From contig CAMJHJ010000012.1 of assembly GCA_946405485.1 (NCBI GenBank), forward strand, positions 1 to 21,265: a stretch of 21,265 bases of DNA, in the 5' to 3' direction. Positions within the stretch are counted from its first letter, which is position 1. The number at the start of each line of letters is the position of its first letter. The position numbers and the translations under genes are program-made. The notes under the pieces were generated by a model. That model saw nothing but the letters and a program-made list of their open reading frames with translations. It had not been told where the DNA came from and searched no databases. The DNA comes from an uncultured Bacteroidales bacterium (GTDB lineage Bacteria; Bacteroidota; Bacteroidia; Bacteroidales; UBA932). Shown piece after piece: positions 14,913-21,265 of this stretch.

Positions 14913-15557
14913 TCAGGAATGCTTCTCGTCAATGTGAGGAGGGTTGGGAGCCATCTGCTCGGGAGTCAGGGGATGTTTCTCGGATGCGAGAAGCCGCTCA
15001 TACATCTCACGGCAGACCCAGGCATCGGTCGCGGCATATTTCTTCTGCGCCTCGGACAGGTGCTCCGCCTCCCAATTGGACAACTGCTGAGTTTTGGAGA
15101 TCCGCACGCCCAGGATGATGGCGGCCATCTTCTTGACGCTCTTATCCTTGATCCCATATTCCCACACGATCCTTTGCAAATCGACGAAGGACTTGGGCTT
15201 GAAATCACAGTAGCGCTGCAATCCGTGGATATCGTCATTGACGGCGGCGCCGACCTTGATGACACGCTCATCCGCAAGTACCTTGAAAAGCCTCTTGTAC
15301 ATTTTCAAGTTCTTGATCCGGAACAGGTAGGCCCGGTCCGGACCGGAGAGTTGCAGGAGAGCAACGCCATAATGGTGATGCTGGGGGGAGAAATTGGGGC
15401 GCGACTCGGTATCGAATCCCAGGATTTTTTGTTTTCGCAGATAGTCAAGGGCCCGGAAGAACCCCAGTCCCTGATGGTCGATCACGACAATCTCGCCGGG
15501 GAAGGAGCCCATCTCCATCTTTTCAATTTCCTCGGGCGTGATACTGATCTTGTACAT
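14913..15557 (-). CDS. DEDD-type 3'-5' exonuclease (RNase D-like domain)
   Basis: The 214-residue product from the ATG at 15557 begins MYKISITPEEIEKMEMGSFPG. The frame stays open upstream to 15599, but that start would lack family support. It is a single DnaQ/RNase D-like exonuclease domain: motif I FDTESRP with Asp49 and Glu51, motif II AAVNDDIHGLQ with Asp108/109, and motif III YAATD with Tyr174 and Asp178, which marks the DEDDy subclass. No HRDC or other RNA-binding domain is attached, so it is shorter than RNase D proper. Such stand-alone proteins are common in Bacteroidetes, and their RNA or DNA substrate is not settled. Its start lies 35 bases inside the preceding lipoprotein gene and its stop is two bases before the methyltransferase start, so all three form one operon. 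Confidence 0.92.
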   Translation of the reverse strand: MYKISITPEEIEKMEMGSFPGEIVVIDHQGLGFFRALDYLRKQKILGFDTESRPNFSPQHHHYGVALLQLSGPDRAYLFRIKNLKMYKRLFKVLADERVIKVGAAVNDDIHGLQRYCDFKPKSFVDLQRIVWEYGIKDKSVKKMAAIILGVRISKTQQLSNWEAEHLSEAQKKYAATDAWVCREMYERLLASEKHPLTPEQMAPNPPHIDEKHS

Positions 15558-16752
15558 ACATCTTAAAGGTTGTGGGGGCCATGCCCTGAAGACAGTCAAT
15601 CATTTCCGCCGGCAAAGTGTTGATGTCGAAATCTACCAGCATATAACCCTTTGCCTCGGGAGAAGTGATGTAAGCCGACGCGACGGGGTAAGCGATGTTG
15701 TGCGTAAAGAGATTCCTTTCGCGAAGATACCTGTAACAGGCATCCGTCACCGCCTGGGCGCCGTCGATAAACACAAAGTCTTTGGCCAGCATCTTCCGGT
15801 AGAAAGCATTCTCCTCGGAAGGATGGTTCAATATCGAATTATACGAAGACCGCAGACTGTCAATCGGGAAACCGTAATCATCCACCACGATGGCGTTCAG
15901 GGCAGCCGACCGTCCGGAGTGGGAATACTGGTCCAGGATCAGTTTGAGCGCATCGGAAGGCATATCGGCGGTAGAGAAGGCCAGCGAATCAGATGCAGCA
16001 GCATCCGGGACAACTAAGGCGGAGAGTGTCGAATAGCTGTCGCCCCGCTTCCGGCAGAGATCCTTGAACACCGCTTCATAGACACCGGAGCGGACAGACG
16101 CGCTGTCCGAAAGGATTCCGATGTTGGACGCGCCGGCACGCGCATCCAGCACCCGGTTCATCATCACCTTGGGTCCGGAAAGGACCGGGATGGATCCGGA
16201 TGTGGACAAGAACAAGGTATCGACATCGAAACCGCCATAAGCGGCCATGAAGGGAGAAGTGATCACCAGCAGCTTGGCGGAAGGCTTGCGGGATTTCTTC
16301 TCATGGTCGAAAGGGCCCAGGCTGCATACGGTATCCATCGCGGCAAGGGCGGCACGCACCGTAACCTCGCGCAAGGCGTCTCCGTTACCGGCCGAGACGA
16401 AACGGTCGTAAGGCGTATAGACGATATCGAGGATCGAAGTAACGCGCTCTCCCGCGAAATCCGGCAGGAAATCCTGTGCGGAAGACCCGTCGACATTGTC
16501 CCTGTCATCACAGGAAACGAAACGTTCACTAAGGAAAAAACAACGCTCCGGCACATCCATCAAGACGATGTCCCCATGGGGATCCGTGGCATCGAAAGCC
16601 GACAGGAACTTATGCTCGGGACTCTGATAGTCGTTGATGATCCGCTCAACCAGCGGAATGGTCGGCCGGGGAGGCGTCTGGTGCATCTTGCATCCGGCAA
16701 GAGCGACTAGAATCATGACGGGAAACGTCAAGCGAGTGAGAGAACCTTCCAT
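15523..16752 (-). CDS. Lipoprotein of unknown function, possibly periplasmic-binding-like
   Basis: I do not recognise this 409-residue protein. It starts MEGSLTRLTFPVMILVALAGC, a lipoprotein signal with Cys21. The mature part has several alternating strand-helix units, such as AKLLVITSPFMAAYGG, SNIGILSDSASVRSGVYEAVF and LNAIVVDDYGFPIDSLRSSYNSIL. These faintly recall type 1 periplasmic-binding proteins, with a final segment ending in FKMYVQDQYHARGN. That resemblance is a visual inference only. Its 3' end overlaps the exonuclease gene by 35 bases. The start codon is only five bases past a perfect -7 box (TATATTTG), so the mRNA may be nearly leaderless. It diverges from the zinc-exporter gene across a region containing a 20-base palindrome. 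Confidence 0.85.
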   Translation of the reverse strand: MEGSLTRLTFPVMILVALAGCKMHQTPPRPTIPLVERIINDYQSPEHKFLSAFDATDPHGDIVLMDVPERCFFLSERFVSCDDRDNVDGSSAQDFLPDFAGERVTSILDIVYTPYDRFVSAGNGDALREVTVRAALAAMDTVCSLGPFDHEKKSRKPSAKLLVITSPFMAAYGGFDVDTLFLSTSGSIPVLSGPKVMMNRVLDARAGASNIGILSDSASVRSGVYEAVFKDLCRKRGDSYSTLSALVVPDAAASDSLAFSTADMPSDALKLILDQYSHSGRSAALNAIVVDDYGFPIDSLRSSYNSILNHPSEENAFYRKMLAKDFVFIDGAQAVTDACYRYLRERNLFTHNIAYPVASAYITSPEAKGYMLVDFDINTLPAEMIDCLQGMAPTTFKMYVQDQYHARGN

Positions 16753-16757
16753 GAATA

Positions 16758-16765
16758 CAAATATA
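16758..16765 (-). promoter_or_regulatory. -7 box of the unknown lipoprotein operon (TATATTTG)
   Basis: On the minus strand TATATTTG (16765-16758) is a full consensus match, five bases before the ATG at 16752. TTTG lies 24 bases upstream (16793-16790), slightly far. Transcription would begin about two bases from the start codon. Confidence 0.6.
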
Positions 16766-16782
16766 GGTAAAAATTTACCTAT
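16763..16782. promoter_or_regulatory. 20-base palindrome between back-to-back promoters
   Basis: ATAGGTAAA (16763-16771) and TTTACCTAT (16774-16782) are exact inverted repeats separated by AA. Each end runs into a -7 box: TATATTTG on the minus strand (16765-16758) and TATCTTTG on the plus strand (16780-16787). The position and two-fold symmetry fit an operator for a dimeric regulator controlling both directions; the regulator is not in this window. Confidence 0.5.
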
Positions 16783-16787
16783 CTTTG
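16780..16787 (+). promoter_or_regulatory. Distal -7 box upstream of the zinc exporter (TATCTTTG)
   Basis: TATCTTTG is a full TAnnTTTG match 91 bases before the exporter start. No TTG -33 element is evident. It may be a second promoter for the exporter operon or part of the symmetrical operator region. Confidence 0.4.
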
Positions 16788-16820
16788 AACAAAACGGGAC
16801 AAAATCACAACATTTGGCGA

Positions 16821-16851
16821 TTGACCCGGTCCGGGATGAATGCTATTTTTG
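16821..16851 (+). promoter_or_regulatory. Proximal promoter of the zinc exporter operon (TTG-N20-TATTTTTG)
   Basis: TTG (16821-16823) and the -7 box TATTTTTG (16844-16851) are 20 bases apart. The predicted start is near 16855, leaving a leader of about 24 bases before the ATG at 16879. This is the best-spaced promoter for the exporter gene. Confidence 0.7.
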
Positions 16852-16878
16852 TCCCGCAAAACACAGATAAAAACCATC

Positions 16879-17793
16879 ATGGCACACACCCATAACCACG
16901 AGCACCACCATCATGTAGAGCAACTGACCTCCCTGAACGGGGTCTTCATCCTCTCCATCATCCTCAATCTGCTGTTCGTCCTGGTCGAGGCCGGAGTCGG
17001 CATCGGCACCGGTTCGCTCGGGCTCCTTTCCGACGCCGGGCACAATCTCAGCGACGTATTCAGCCTTTTGCTGGCCCTGATCGCATTCCGCCTGGCAACC
17101 AGCCACGCGACCAAACGCTTTACTTATGGATACCGGAAAAGTTCGGTCCTGATCTCCCTCCTCAACGCCATCATCCTGCTGGTCGCAGTGGGTGTCATCC
17201 TCGTCGAAAGCGTCCATAAACTGACGGACATCTCTTCGATAGAACTCAGCGGCAGCGCCATCAGTTGGACCGCCGGCATCGGCATCCTGGTCAACGGCTT
17301 TACAGCCTGGCTTCTGATGCGCCAGCAAGCCCATGACGTCAATACCCGCGGAGCTTTCCTGCACATGCTGGCCGACACCCTGGTCTCCGTGGGCGTCGTG
17401 ATCTCCGGCATCGTCATTTCCCTGACCGGTTGGAACTGGATCGATCCTGTCATCGGAATCCTGATCGCCATCATCATTCTGATCTCAACCTGGAAACTCC
17501 TCGCGGAAAGCCTGCGTCTCAGCATCGATGCCGTACCCGAATCCATCGACCCGGATGACATCGTGGAAGAGATGAAGGAGGTTTCCGGCGTAACGGACGT
17601 CCATCACTTGCATATCTGGCCGATCAGCACGACCGAGGTGGCCTTGACGGCACATGTGGTACTGGATGACCTGCAGGCGATGACAGACACGGTTCCCGCC
17701 TTGAAAAAGAAGCTGAAAGACCACGGGATCGGCCACAGTACGCTGGAGGTCGAGACGCCCGACTCCCCCTGTGAAGAACACGACTGTTGCTGA
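16879..17793 (+). CDS. Cation diffusion facilitator, zinc-type exporter (CzcD/ZitB-like)
   Basis: This 304-residue inner-membrane protein probably exports zinc (and perhaps cobalt or cadmium) against the proton gradient. From the ATG at 16879 it begins MAHTHNHEHHHHVEQ, a histidine-rich cytoplasmic metal-binding start. A start at 16840 would precede the promoter's transcription start and is rejected. About six membrane helices follow, then a cytoplasmic ferredoxin-like domain (about 210-290). The transport-site residues are HxxxD in helix 2 (GHNLSD, His55 and Asp59) and HxxxD in helix 5 (LHMLAD, His162 and Asp166), the pattern associated with zinc-selective members. The C-terminus CEEHDCC adds another possible metal site. 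It is first in an operon with an alpha/beta hydrolase (three-base gap). A palindrome upstream could be a metal-responsive operator, but no regulator gene is nearby. Confidence 0.94.
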   Translation: MAHTHNHEHHHHVEQLTSLNGVFILSIILNLLFVLVEAGVGIGTGSLGLLSDAGHNLSDVFSLLLALIAFRLATSHATKRFTYGYRKSSVLISLLNAIILLVAVGVILVESVHKLTDISSIELSGSAISWTAGIGILVNGFTAWLLMRQQAHDVNTRGAFLHMLADTLVSVGVVISGIVISLTGWNWIDPVIGILIAIIILISTWKLLAESLRLSIDAVPESIDPDDIVEEMKEVSGVTDVHHLHIWPISTTEVALTAHVVLDDLQAMTDTVPALKKKLKDHGIGHSTLEVETPDSPCEEHDCC

Positions 17794-17796
17794 ACC

Positions 17797-18519
17797 ATGA
17801 AGACGATCCTGTACATCCACGGCATGGGTGGCGGCGAGGACAGCCGCATCCCTTCGATCCTGAACGACTGGTTCATGGCGAACCGTCCGGATGTCCGGGT
17901 CGTTGTACGCACGTATGATTTCAATCCGGACCGGGCGGCGGCGCAGATCGATGCCTGGTTTGAGGAGTTTCAGCCGGTGCTGGTGATCGGTGAATCACTG
18001 GGCGCCGTACACGCCCTCGCGCTTTACGCCCGCCTTGCCTCGCAGGAGCAAAACGCCCCTGACCTCTCCCCCAGCCAGGCAGAAACGGCACCGCCGCCCC
18101 TCCTCCTGGTCTCCCCCGCCCTCAACGGCCCCATGTACTTCTACCACCTCCGTGCCCTCACACGGATCCCCGGCCTCCGCAAACTGCTGAACCGCTGGTA
18201 CAAACCCCGCGAAGGCGACCGCCAACCCATCGACTTCAGCTACGAAAACATGGCCGCCTGGCCTCCCCACCGCACCGCCGCCCTCTTCGCCGCAAAGCTA
18301 CTATCTACGGAAACTCCCGTCGCCCGTCCGGAACCGGCCCCGATCCACGCCTTCTTCGGCCGCCACGACCACTACCGCCGCAGCGGGGTCGTCTCGGTTC
18401 GCCAATGGCGCCGCCTCTTCGGCCCCTCCACCTACACCCTCTACGACGGCACCCACTACATGGAAGAGCCCTTCATCCATTCCCGCCTTATCCCTGCCAT
18501 CCTACAGCACCTCCGATAA
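17797..18519 (+). CDS. Small alpha/beta hydrolase (YqiA/RBBP9-like)
   Basis: The 240-residue cytoplasmic product starts MKTILYIHGMGGGEDSR, the strand plus HG oxyanion motif of alpha/beta hydrolases. The nucleophile is Ser67 in VIGESLGA (GxSxG), the acid is in FFGRHDHYRR and the histidine in YDGTHYMEE, so the catalytic triad is complete. It is probably an esterase or acyl hydrolase; the substrate is unknown. Between the nucleophile helix and the next strand (LLLVSPALNGP) there is a low-complexity stretch (about residues 80-100, DLSPSQAETAPPP) that looks like an insertion. The DNA from about 18050 to 18300 is unusually C-rich. It begins three bases after the exporter stop, so it is co-transcribed; any link to metal export is unproven. 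Confidence 0.88.
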   Translation: MKTILYIHGMGGGEDSRIPSILNDWFMANRPDVRVVVRTYDFNPDRAAAQIDAWFEEFQPVLVIGESLGAVHALALYARLASQEQNAPDLSPSQAETAPPPLLLVSPALNGPMYFYHLRALTRIPGLRKLLNRWYKPREGDRQPIDFSYENMAAWPPHRTAALFAAKLLSTETPVARPEPAPIHAFFGRHDHYRRSGVVSVRQWRRLFGPSTYTLYDGTHYMEEPFIHSRLIPAILQHLR

Positions 18520-18526
18520 CAAGCTG

Positions 18527-19627
18527 ATGAAACCGAACATCAAAAGGATCCTATCTAACGTCACATCCACCCTCGTCGTTTTATCATCCTTGGGGTTGAT
18601 GACCTGGGCCAGTATGTCCGAACACAACTACGGTTACCTATTCTTCTGGAGCCTGTTAGTAATACTGATCCTCATCGGAGTCATTCCCTCCAGAAAGTAT
18701 CGGAAAATCATGGAAAGGCTTCCTGGTGATCACAAATTGTTCACCCAGCACATCACTGTCGTCGATGTCGGTAACTATCGTTTTTTCTATCACATTTACC
18801 AACAGTCTTTTTTTCTGGGCCATTACAGGATCTCCATATCGGTCAATCTGCCACTCCCGCCCGAGAAGGAAAATGAAGCGGAACTGGCGGAATCATTCCT
18901 ATCCCGTCTTATGGCGATTCTACGTCATTACGACCTTGAGAATAACAGCCTCCTGTGGGTTGAAAAAATGAGAAATCCAGAAGGATACGACCCTCGGAGA
19001 ATCTGGGTAGGGATCCCCGTCCGAATCGAGTATCCCCTCAAGGGGCTGGATGCGCAAAAACTGGTCAATCTCCAGAATGAATTCACGGAATTGATCAGCG
19101 ACCACTACTTGACGGACTTGAGTTATTGTACCATACTAGGCACAAATAAAGGGACCGTTTATTCCCGCATCCGGGGCAACCTTCAAGCCAGCTCCCTGTA
19201 CACTGACGCATTTCAGAATCCGTCCGTTATCTATCAATCTATCCCTATCCTATCCAGTGCCAGACCCTGGCTCCTAGAGAATGAATCACTGTTCAACCCG
19301 TCCCAATATGACGAGATTATGCGGAATGCCCATCTTGACCCATCCGCAGGCAGTTGCCGGATCAGCCAACTCGGGTCCGTCATTAAAGACATGTTCAAAG
19401 GCTATGGCCGGAAAATCATCGTTCGTTACAATCAGAGTAAGGAAAGATTCATGCTGTCACTATCTATTCCAAGTCGGAAATCAGCCAGCGAGTACGCGAT
19501 CATTTCCTCTACCGGATACTGGTGGTTTTCTGCCAGCGGCCGACTGGACCAGATCGATCCGGTATCGACCGAGTCTGAGTCCGCGGCCTGCGATCTCCTG
19601 ATTAGAGTCATATCAAAATACCTCTGA
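18527..19627 (+). CDS. Orphan membrane protein, two N-terminal helices, unknown function
   Basis: I do not recognise this 366-residue protein. Two hydrophobic segments lie at about residues 13-30 and 38-54, followed by a long soluble part of about 310 residues without a known motif. The soluble part has strand-rich stretches such as HITVVDVGNYRFFYHIYQQSFF and HYRISISVNLPLPPEKE, a polar middle and a final YAIISSTGYWWFSASGRLDQID. There is no signal-peptidase or lipobox site, so it is probably inner-membrane-anchored. It begins seven bases after the hydrolase stop and may be read from the exporter operon. Its base composition is visibly AT-richer than both neighbours (one 60-base sample is about 35% GC against about 75% in the hydrolase), which hints at separate acquisition. 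Hairpin repeats follow its stop. Confidence 0.82.
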   Translation: MKPNIKRILSNVTSTLVVLSSLGLMTWASMSEHNYGYLFFWSLLVILILIGVIPSRKYRKIMERLPGDHKLFTQHITVVDVGNYRFFYHIYQQSFFLGHYRISISVNLPLPPEKENEAELAESFLSRLMAILRHYDLENNSLLWVEKMRNPEGYDPRRIWVGIPVRIEYPLKGLDAQKLVNLQNEFTELISDHYLTDLSYCTILGTNKGTVYSRIRGNLQASSLYTDAFQNPSVIYQSIPILSSARPWLLENESLFNPSQYDEIMRNAHLDPSAGSCRISQLGSVIKDMFKGYGRKIIVRYNQSKERFMLSLSIPSRKSASEYAIISSTGYWWFSASGRLDQIDPVSTESESAACDLLIRVISKYL

Positions 19628-19650
19628 GGCGCGCGGCATTCCGGGCCCGT

Positions 19651-19685
19651 GGGGAAGGTGGAAATAAAGAGGCGACACCTTCCCC
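19651..19685. repeat. Hairpin repeat, copy 1
   Basis: GGGGAAGGTG (19651-19660) pairs perfectly with CACCTTCCCC (19676-19685) around a 15-base loop. Outside it lies an imperfect second pairing between GCATTCCGGGCCC (19636-19648) and GGGCCCTGGAAGGC (19703-19716). It is related to copies 2 and 3 in the stem but not in the loop. Confidence 0.8.
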
Positions 19686-19725
19686 GCAGAAAAGGCGCTG
19701 CAGGGCCCTGGAAGGCATGAACGAT

Positions 19726-19760
19726 GGGGAAGGTGGAGCACCAAAAATTCCACCTTCCCC
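19726..19760. repeat. Hairpin repeat, copy 2
   Basis: GGGGAAGGTGGA (19726-19737) and TCCACCTTCCCC (19749-19760) form a perfect 12-bp stem with an 11-base loop that begins GCACCAA. This is the best-preserved copy. Confidence 0.85.
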
Positions 19761-19770
19761 AGAATAAGCA

Positions 19771-19797
19771 AAGGTGGGACACCAATCATCCCACCTT
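19771..19797. repeat. Hairpin repeat, copy 3
   Basis: AAGGTGGGA (19771-19779) and TCCCACCTT (19789-19797) form a perfect 9-bp stem. The loop CACCAATCA shares CACCAA with copy 2, so the two copies are related beyond the stem. The two differ in the stem by paired changes that keep the pairing. Confidence 0.85.
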
Positions 19798-19847
19798 CCC
19801 AGAACAAACTGAGAGGCCAGCGCCGAGCCGCCGCCCCCCACAAGCCT

Positions 19848-21098
19848 CTAACGTTTCGCCAACACCTCGCGCTCGTATTTCTCGATCTCGGGGATGAAGG
19901 CGTCGCCGACCGGCACGTTGTTCTTCAGGCAGAACATATCCCAAACGGCATTCCAAGGCATCACCTTCGCCTCCTCGAAGAGGGTCAGCAGCTGGAAGGT
20001 CTGGCCCTTCAGCTCGTACTCCCGGATCTTCGCCGTCGGCTCGACCAGCGCACGCAGCATGCACTTCTGCGCCGCACGGCTGCCGATCACGTAAGCGCCG
20101 ATACGGTTGATGGCGCCGTCGAAGTAATCCAGGCCGTAATGCACGCGCTCCAGGGCGCCGGCCCGCACGATCTCCGCAAACAGCTCCAGCGTCGGATCGT
20201 CCATGATCGTCACATGGTCGGAGTCCCAGCGGATCGGGCGGCTGACATGCAGCATCAGCTCCGGCACGAAGTTCAGCAGGGCAGACACCTTATCGGCCGG
20301 GCTCTCCGTCGGATGGTAGTGGCCGGTATCGATCGTCGGGATCTTGCCGTTGGCCGCCGCATAAGCGGTGTAGAAATCATGCGAACCCACGGTGAAGCTC
20401 TCCAGGCCGATGCCGAACACCTTGCCCTCGATGCAGTCCTTCATGTTGTCGTACTTCGTCGCAAAGATCTCATCCAGGGACTCTTTCAGGATCGAACGAT
20501 AGAGGTAATGGTTGACCGACTGCTCCTTGCATCCGTCATGGATCCAGAGGTTCATGATACAGGGATCGCCCTGCGCCTTACCCATTTCCTCGGAAATGGC
20601 GCGGCAGCGCTTGGTGTGCTCGATCCAGAAATCGCGGATCTCCTTGTCGGGATTGGCCAGGGTGAGGTTGCCGCTCTTCGGATGGGAGAAGGAAGTGCTG
20701 TTGAAATCCAGTTTCGTATTGTTCTCCTTACCCCACTCGATCCAGCTCTGGAAGTGCTTGGGCTCCACCTGGTCGCGGTCGACGAACTTGCCGCCGAAAT
20801 CGCCGTAGATCTCATGCAGGTTGAGCCGGTGCACACCCGGGATCAGGCTCTTGGCCTTGAGGATGTCCGCGCGGAGCTCTTCCATGTTGCGGGCCTTGCC
20901 GGGATAGTTGCCCGTGGCCTGGATGCCGCCCGTCAGGTCGCCGGTGCTCTCGAAGCCATTCACGTCGTCGGCCTGCCAGCAATGCATGGACAGATGGAAG
21001 TCTTGCAGCTGCTCCAGCGCCTTGTCGGTATCGATGCCCCAGGCAGCATAGCGCTCTTTCGCAATCTCATACGCTTTCAGAATCAACTCTTCTTTCAT
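19848..21098 (-). CDS. rhaA: L-rhamnose isomerase
   Basis: This cytoplasmic enzyme converts L-rhamnose to L-rhamnulose, the first step of rhamnose use. The ATG at 21098 gives 416 residues, the usual length. A TTG two codons earlier is not needed. The whole sequence reads as RhaA: the FHLSMHCWQADDVNGFE and GNYPGKARN segments near the N-terminus, HEIYGDFGGKFVDRD, and the metal-binding core. The metal ligands align by spacing with the known ones: Glu233 (GLESFTVGSHDF), Asp257 and His260 (TIDTGHYHP), His284, Asp292 and Asp294 (RWDSDH), and Asp324 (YGLDYFDG). It starts 30 bases after the stop of another minus-strand gene, so it is part of an operon entering from the right edge, presumably for rhamnose catabolism. 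It complements the glycosidases earlier in the window only loosely. Confidence 0.97.
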   Translation of the reverse strand: MKEELILKAYEIAKERYAAWGIDTDKALEQLQDFHLSMHCWQADDVNGFESTGDLTGGIQATGNYPGKARNMEELRADILKAKSLIPGVHRLNLHEIYGDFGGKFVDRDQVEPKHFQSWIEWGKENNTKLDFNSTSFSHPKSGNLTLANPDKEIRDFWIEHTKRCRAISEEMGKAQGDPCIMNLWIHDGCKEQSVNHYLYRSILKESLDEIFATKYDNMKDCIEGKVFGIGLESFTVGSHDFYTAYAAANGKIPTIDTGHYHPTESPADKVSALLNFVPELMLHVSRPIRWDSDHVTIMDDPTLELFAEIVRAGALERVHYGLDYFDGAINRIGAYVIGSRAAQKCMLRALVEPTAKIREYELKGQTFQLLTLFEEAKVMPWNAVWDMFCLKNNVPVGDAFIPEIEKYEREVLAKR

Positions 21099-21128
21099 AA
21101 TCAAGTGATAATTAAATATGTGAGTAAA

Positions 21129-21265
21129 TTAAAATCCTTTCTCTTCTGCAAGGTCCCAGGCGCCTCCGGCTCCGAACACCGCCTCGACCAGTTCGTCGTA
21201 GATGCCGGCCCGGAGCGCGAGGTCCAGAAGGTTGATCCGCCAGCGCATCAATTGCGTCTTGGGGA
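21129..21265 (-). CDS. C-terminal fragment of an unidentified protein upstream of rhaA
   Basis: The minus strand is open from the window edge to a TAA at 21131-21129. The last 44 residues include MRWRINLLDLALRAGIYDEL and end AGGAWDLAEEKGF. The fragment is helical and soluble-looking with no membrane segment. I cannot assign it to a family. The position directly before rhaA suggests a rhamnose-pathway gene (kinase, aldolase or other), but the visible residues do not prove that. Only the 3' end is in the window. Confidence 0.65.
   Translation of the reverse strand, partial: PKTQLMRWRINLLDLALRAGIYDELVEAVFGAGGAWDLAEEKGF

Larger units (their letters stand above)
19628..19847. other. Gene-free stretch between convergent genes
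   Basis: This 220-base interval between the orphan membrane gene and rhaA contains no plausible coding frame. It is dominated by three related hairpins sharing the core AAGGTGG/CCACCTT. A further possible 6-bp stem with a long loop (AGAGGC at 19812 and GCCTCT at 19844) lies near the rhaA stop. No hairpin is followed by a T tract in either direction. Confidence 0.7.

Noticed and set aside
15558..15599. Longer start for the exonuclease at 15599
   Set aside because: The extra 14 residues are the out-of-frame reading of the lipoprotein's conserved 3' end; the ATG at 15557 gives a normal family N-terminus.
16840..16878. Longer start for the cation exporter at 16840
   Set aside because: That start lies upstream of, and overlaps, the promoter's -7 box (16844-16851); the His-rich MAHTHNHEHHHH start at 16879 fits the family.
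19651..19760. Ordinary Rho-independent terminators
   Set aside because: The stems are strong, but neither strand shows a following T tract, and the shared loop sequence points to a repeat family instead.
19651..19797. CRISPR array
   Set aside because: Only three imperfect palindromic units with unequal spacing and related loops; no uniform spacers and no cas genes.

Overview
This is a gene-dense chromosomal segment from a GC-rich member of the Bacteroidota, most likely Bacteroidales (an Alistipes-like or related gut lineage). The evidence is consistent across the window. Every well-placed promoter uses the Bacteroidetes -7 box TAnnTTTG, usually with TTG about 20 bases upstream, and Shine-Dalgarno sites are scarce. 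Several lipoproteins have a lipobox ending in GC or SC. A fimbrillin-like lipoprotein and glycosidases of plant/host-glycan type are present. The species cannot be named from the sequence alone.

Layout. 1-2786: enolase (minus, running off the left edge) and a DUF1846/UPF0371 protein (minus). 2787-5264: a plus-strand group with a large lipoprotein joining a fimbrillin-like N-terminus to an alpha/beta-hydrolase, a 44-residue micro-protein overlapping its stop, and a small acidic protein of unknown function. 5268-11699: a carbohydrate block with a CBM9-like/DUF4838 lipoprotein (minus), a divergent GH2 beta-mannosidase-type enzyme (plus), and a GH95 alpha-L-fucosidase-type lipoprotein (minus, convergent with GH2). 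There are no SusC/SusD genes, so this is a loose glycosidase cluster and not a full polysaccharide utilisation locus. 11783-12745: two small exported proteins of unknown function. A bidirectional hairpin terminator then sits against tRNA-Cys(GCA). 12932-16752: on the minus strand, an OmpA-like glycine-zipper lipoprotein, followed upstream by a tight operon (unknown lipoprotein, DEDD 3'-5' exonuclease, RlmI-type rRNA methyltransferase). 16879-19627: on the plus strand, a CDF zinc-type exporter, an alpha/beta hydrolase and an AT-richer orphan membrane protein. 19628-19847: no gene, but three related hairpin repeats. 19848-21265: L-rhamnose isomerase and the 3' end of an upstream minus-strand gene.

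How it fits together. The fucosidase, mannosidase, DUF4838 protein and rhamnose isomerase suggest use of fucose-, mannose- and rhamnose-containing glycans. The rest is housekeeping: glycolysis, tRNA, rRNA modification, RNA/DNA processing, envelope anchoring and metal efflux. Most of the window is ordinary core chromosome, and I see no phage, insertion sequence, CRISPR array or defence island. The most unusual elements are the fimbrillin-hydrolase fusion with its overlapping micro-protein, a 20-base palindrome between back-to-back promoters upstream of the zinc exporter, a triple hairpin repeat, and several promoters placed so close to the start codon that the mRNAs may be nearly leaderless.
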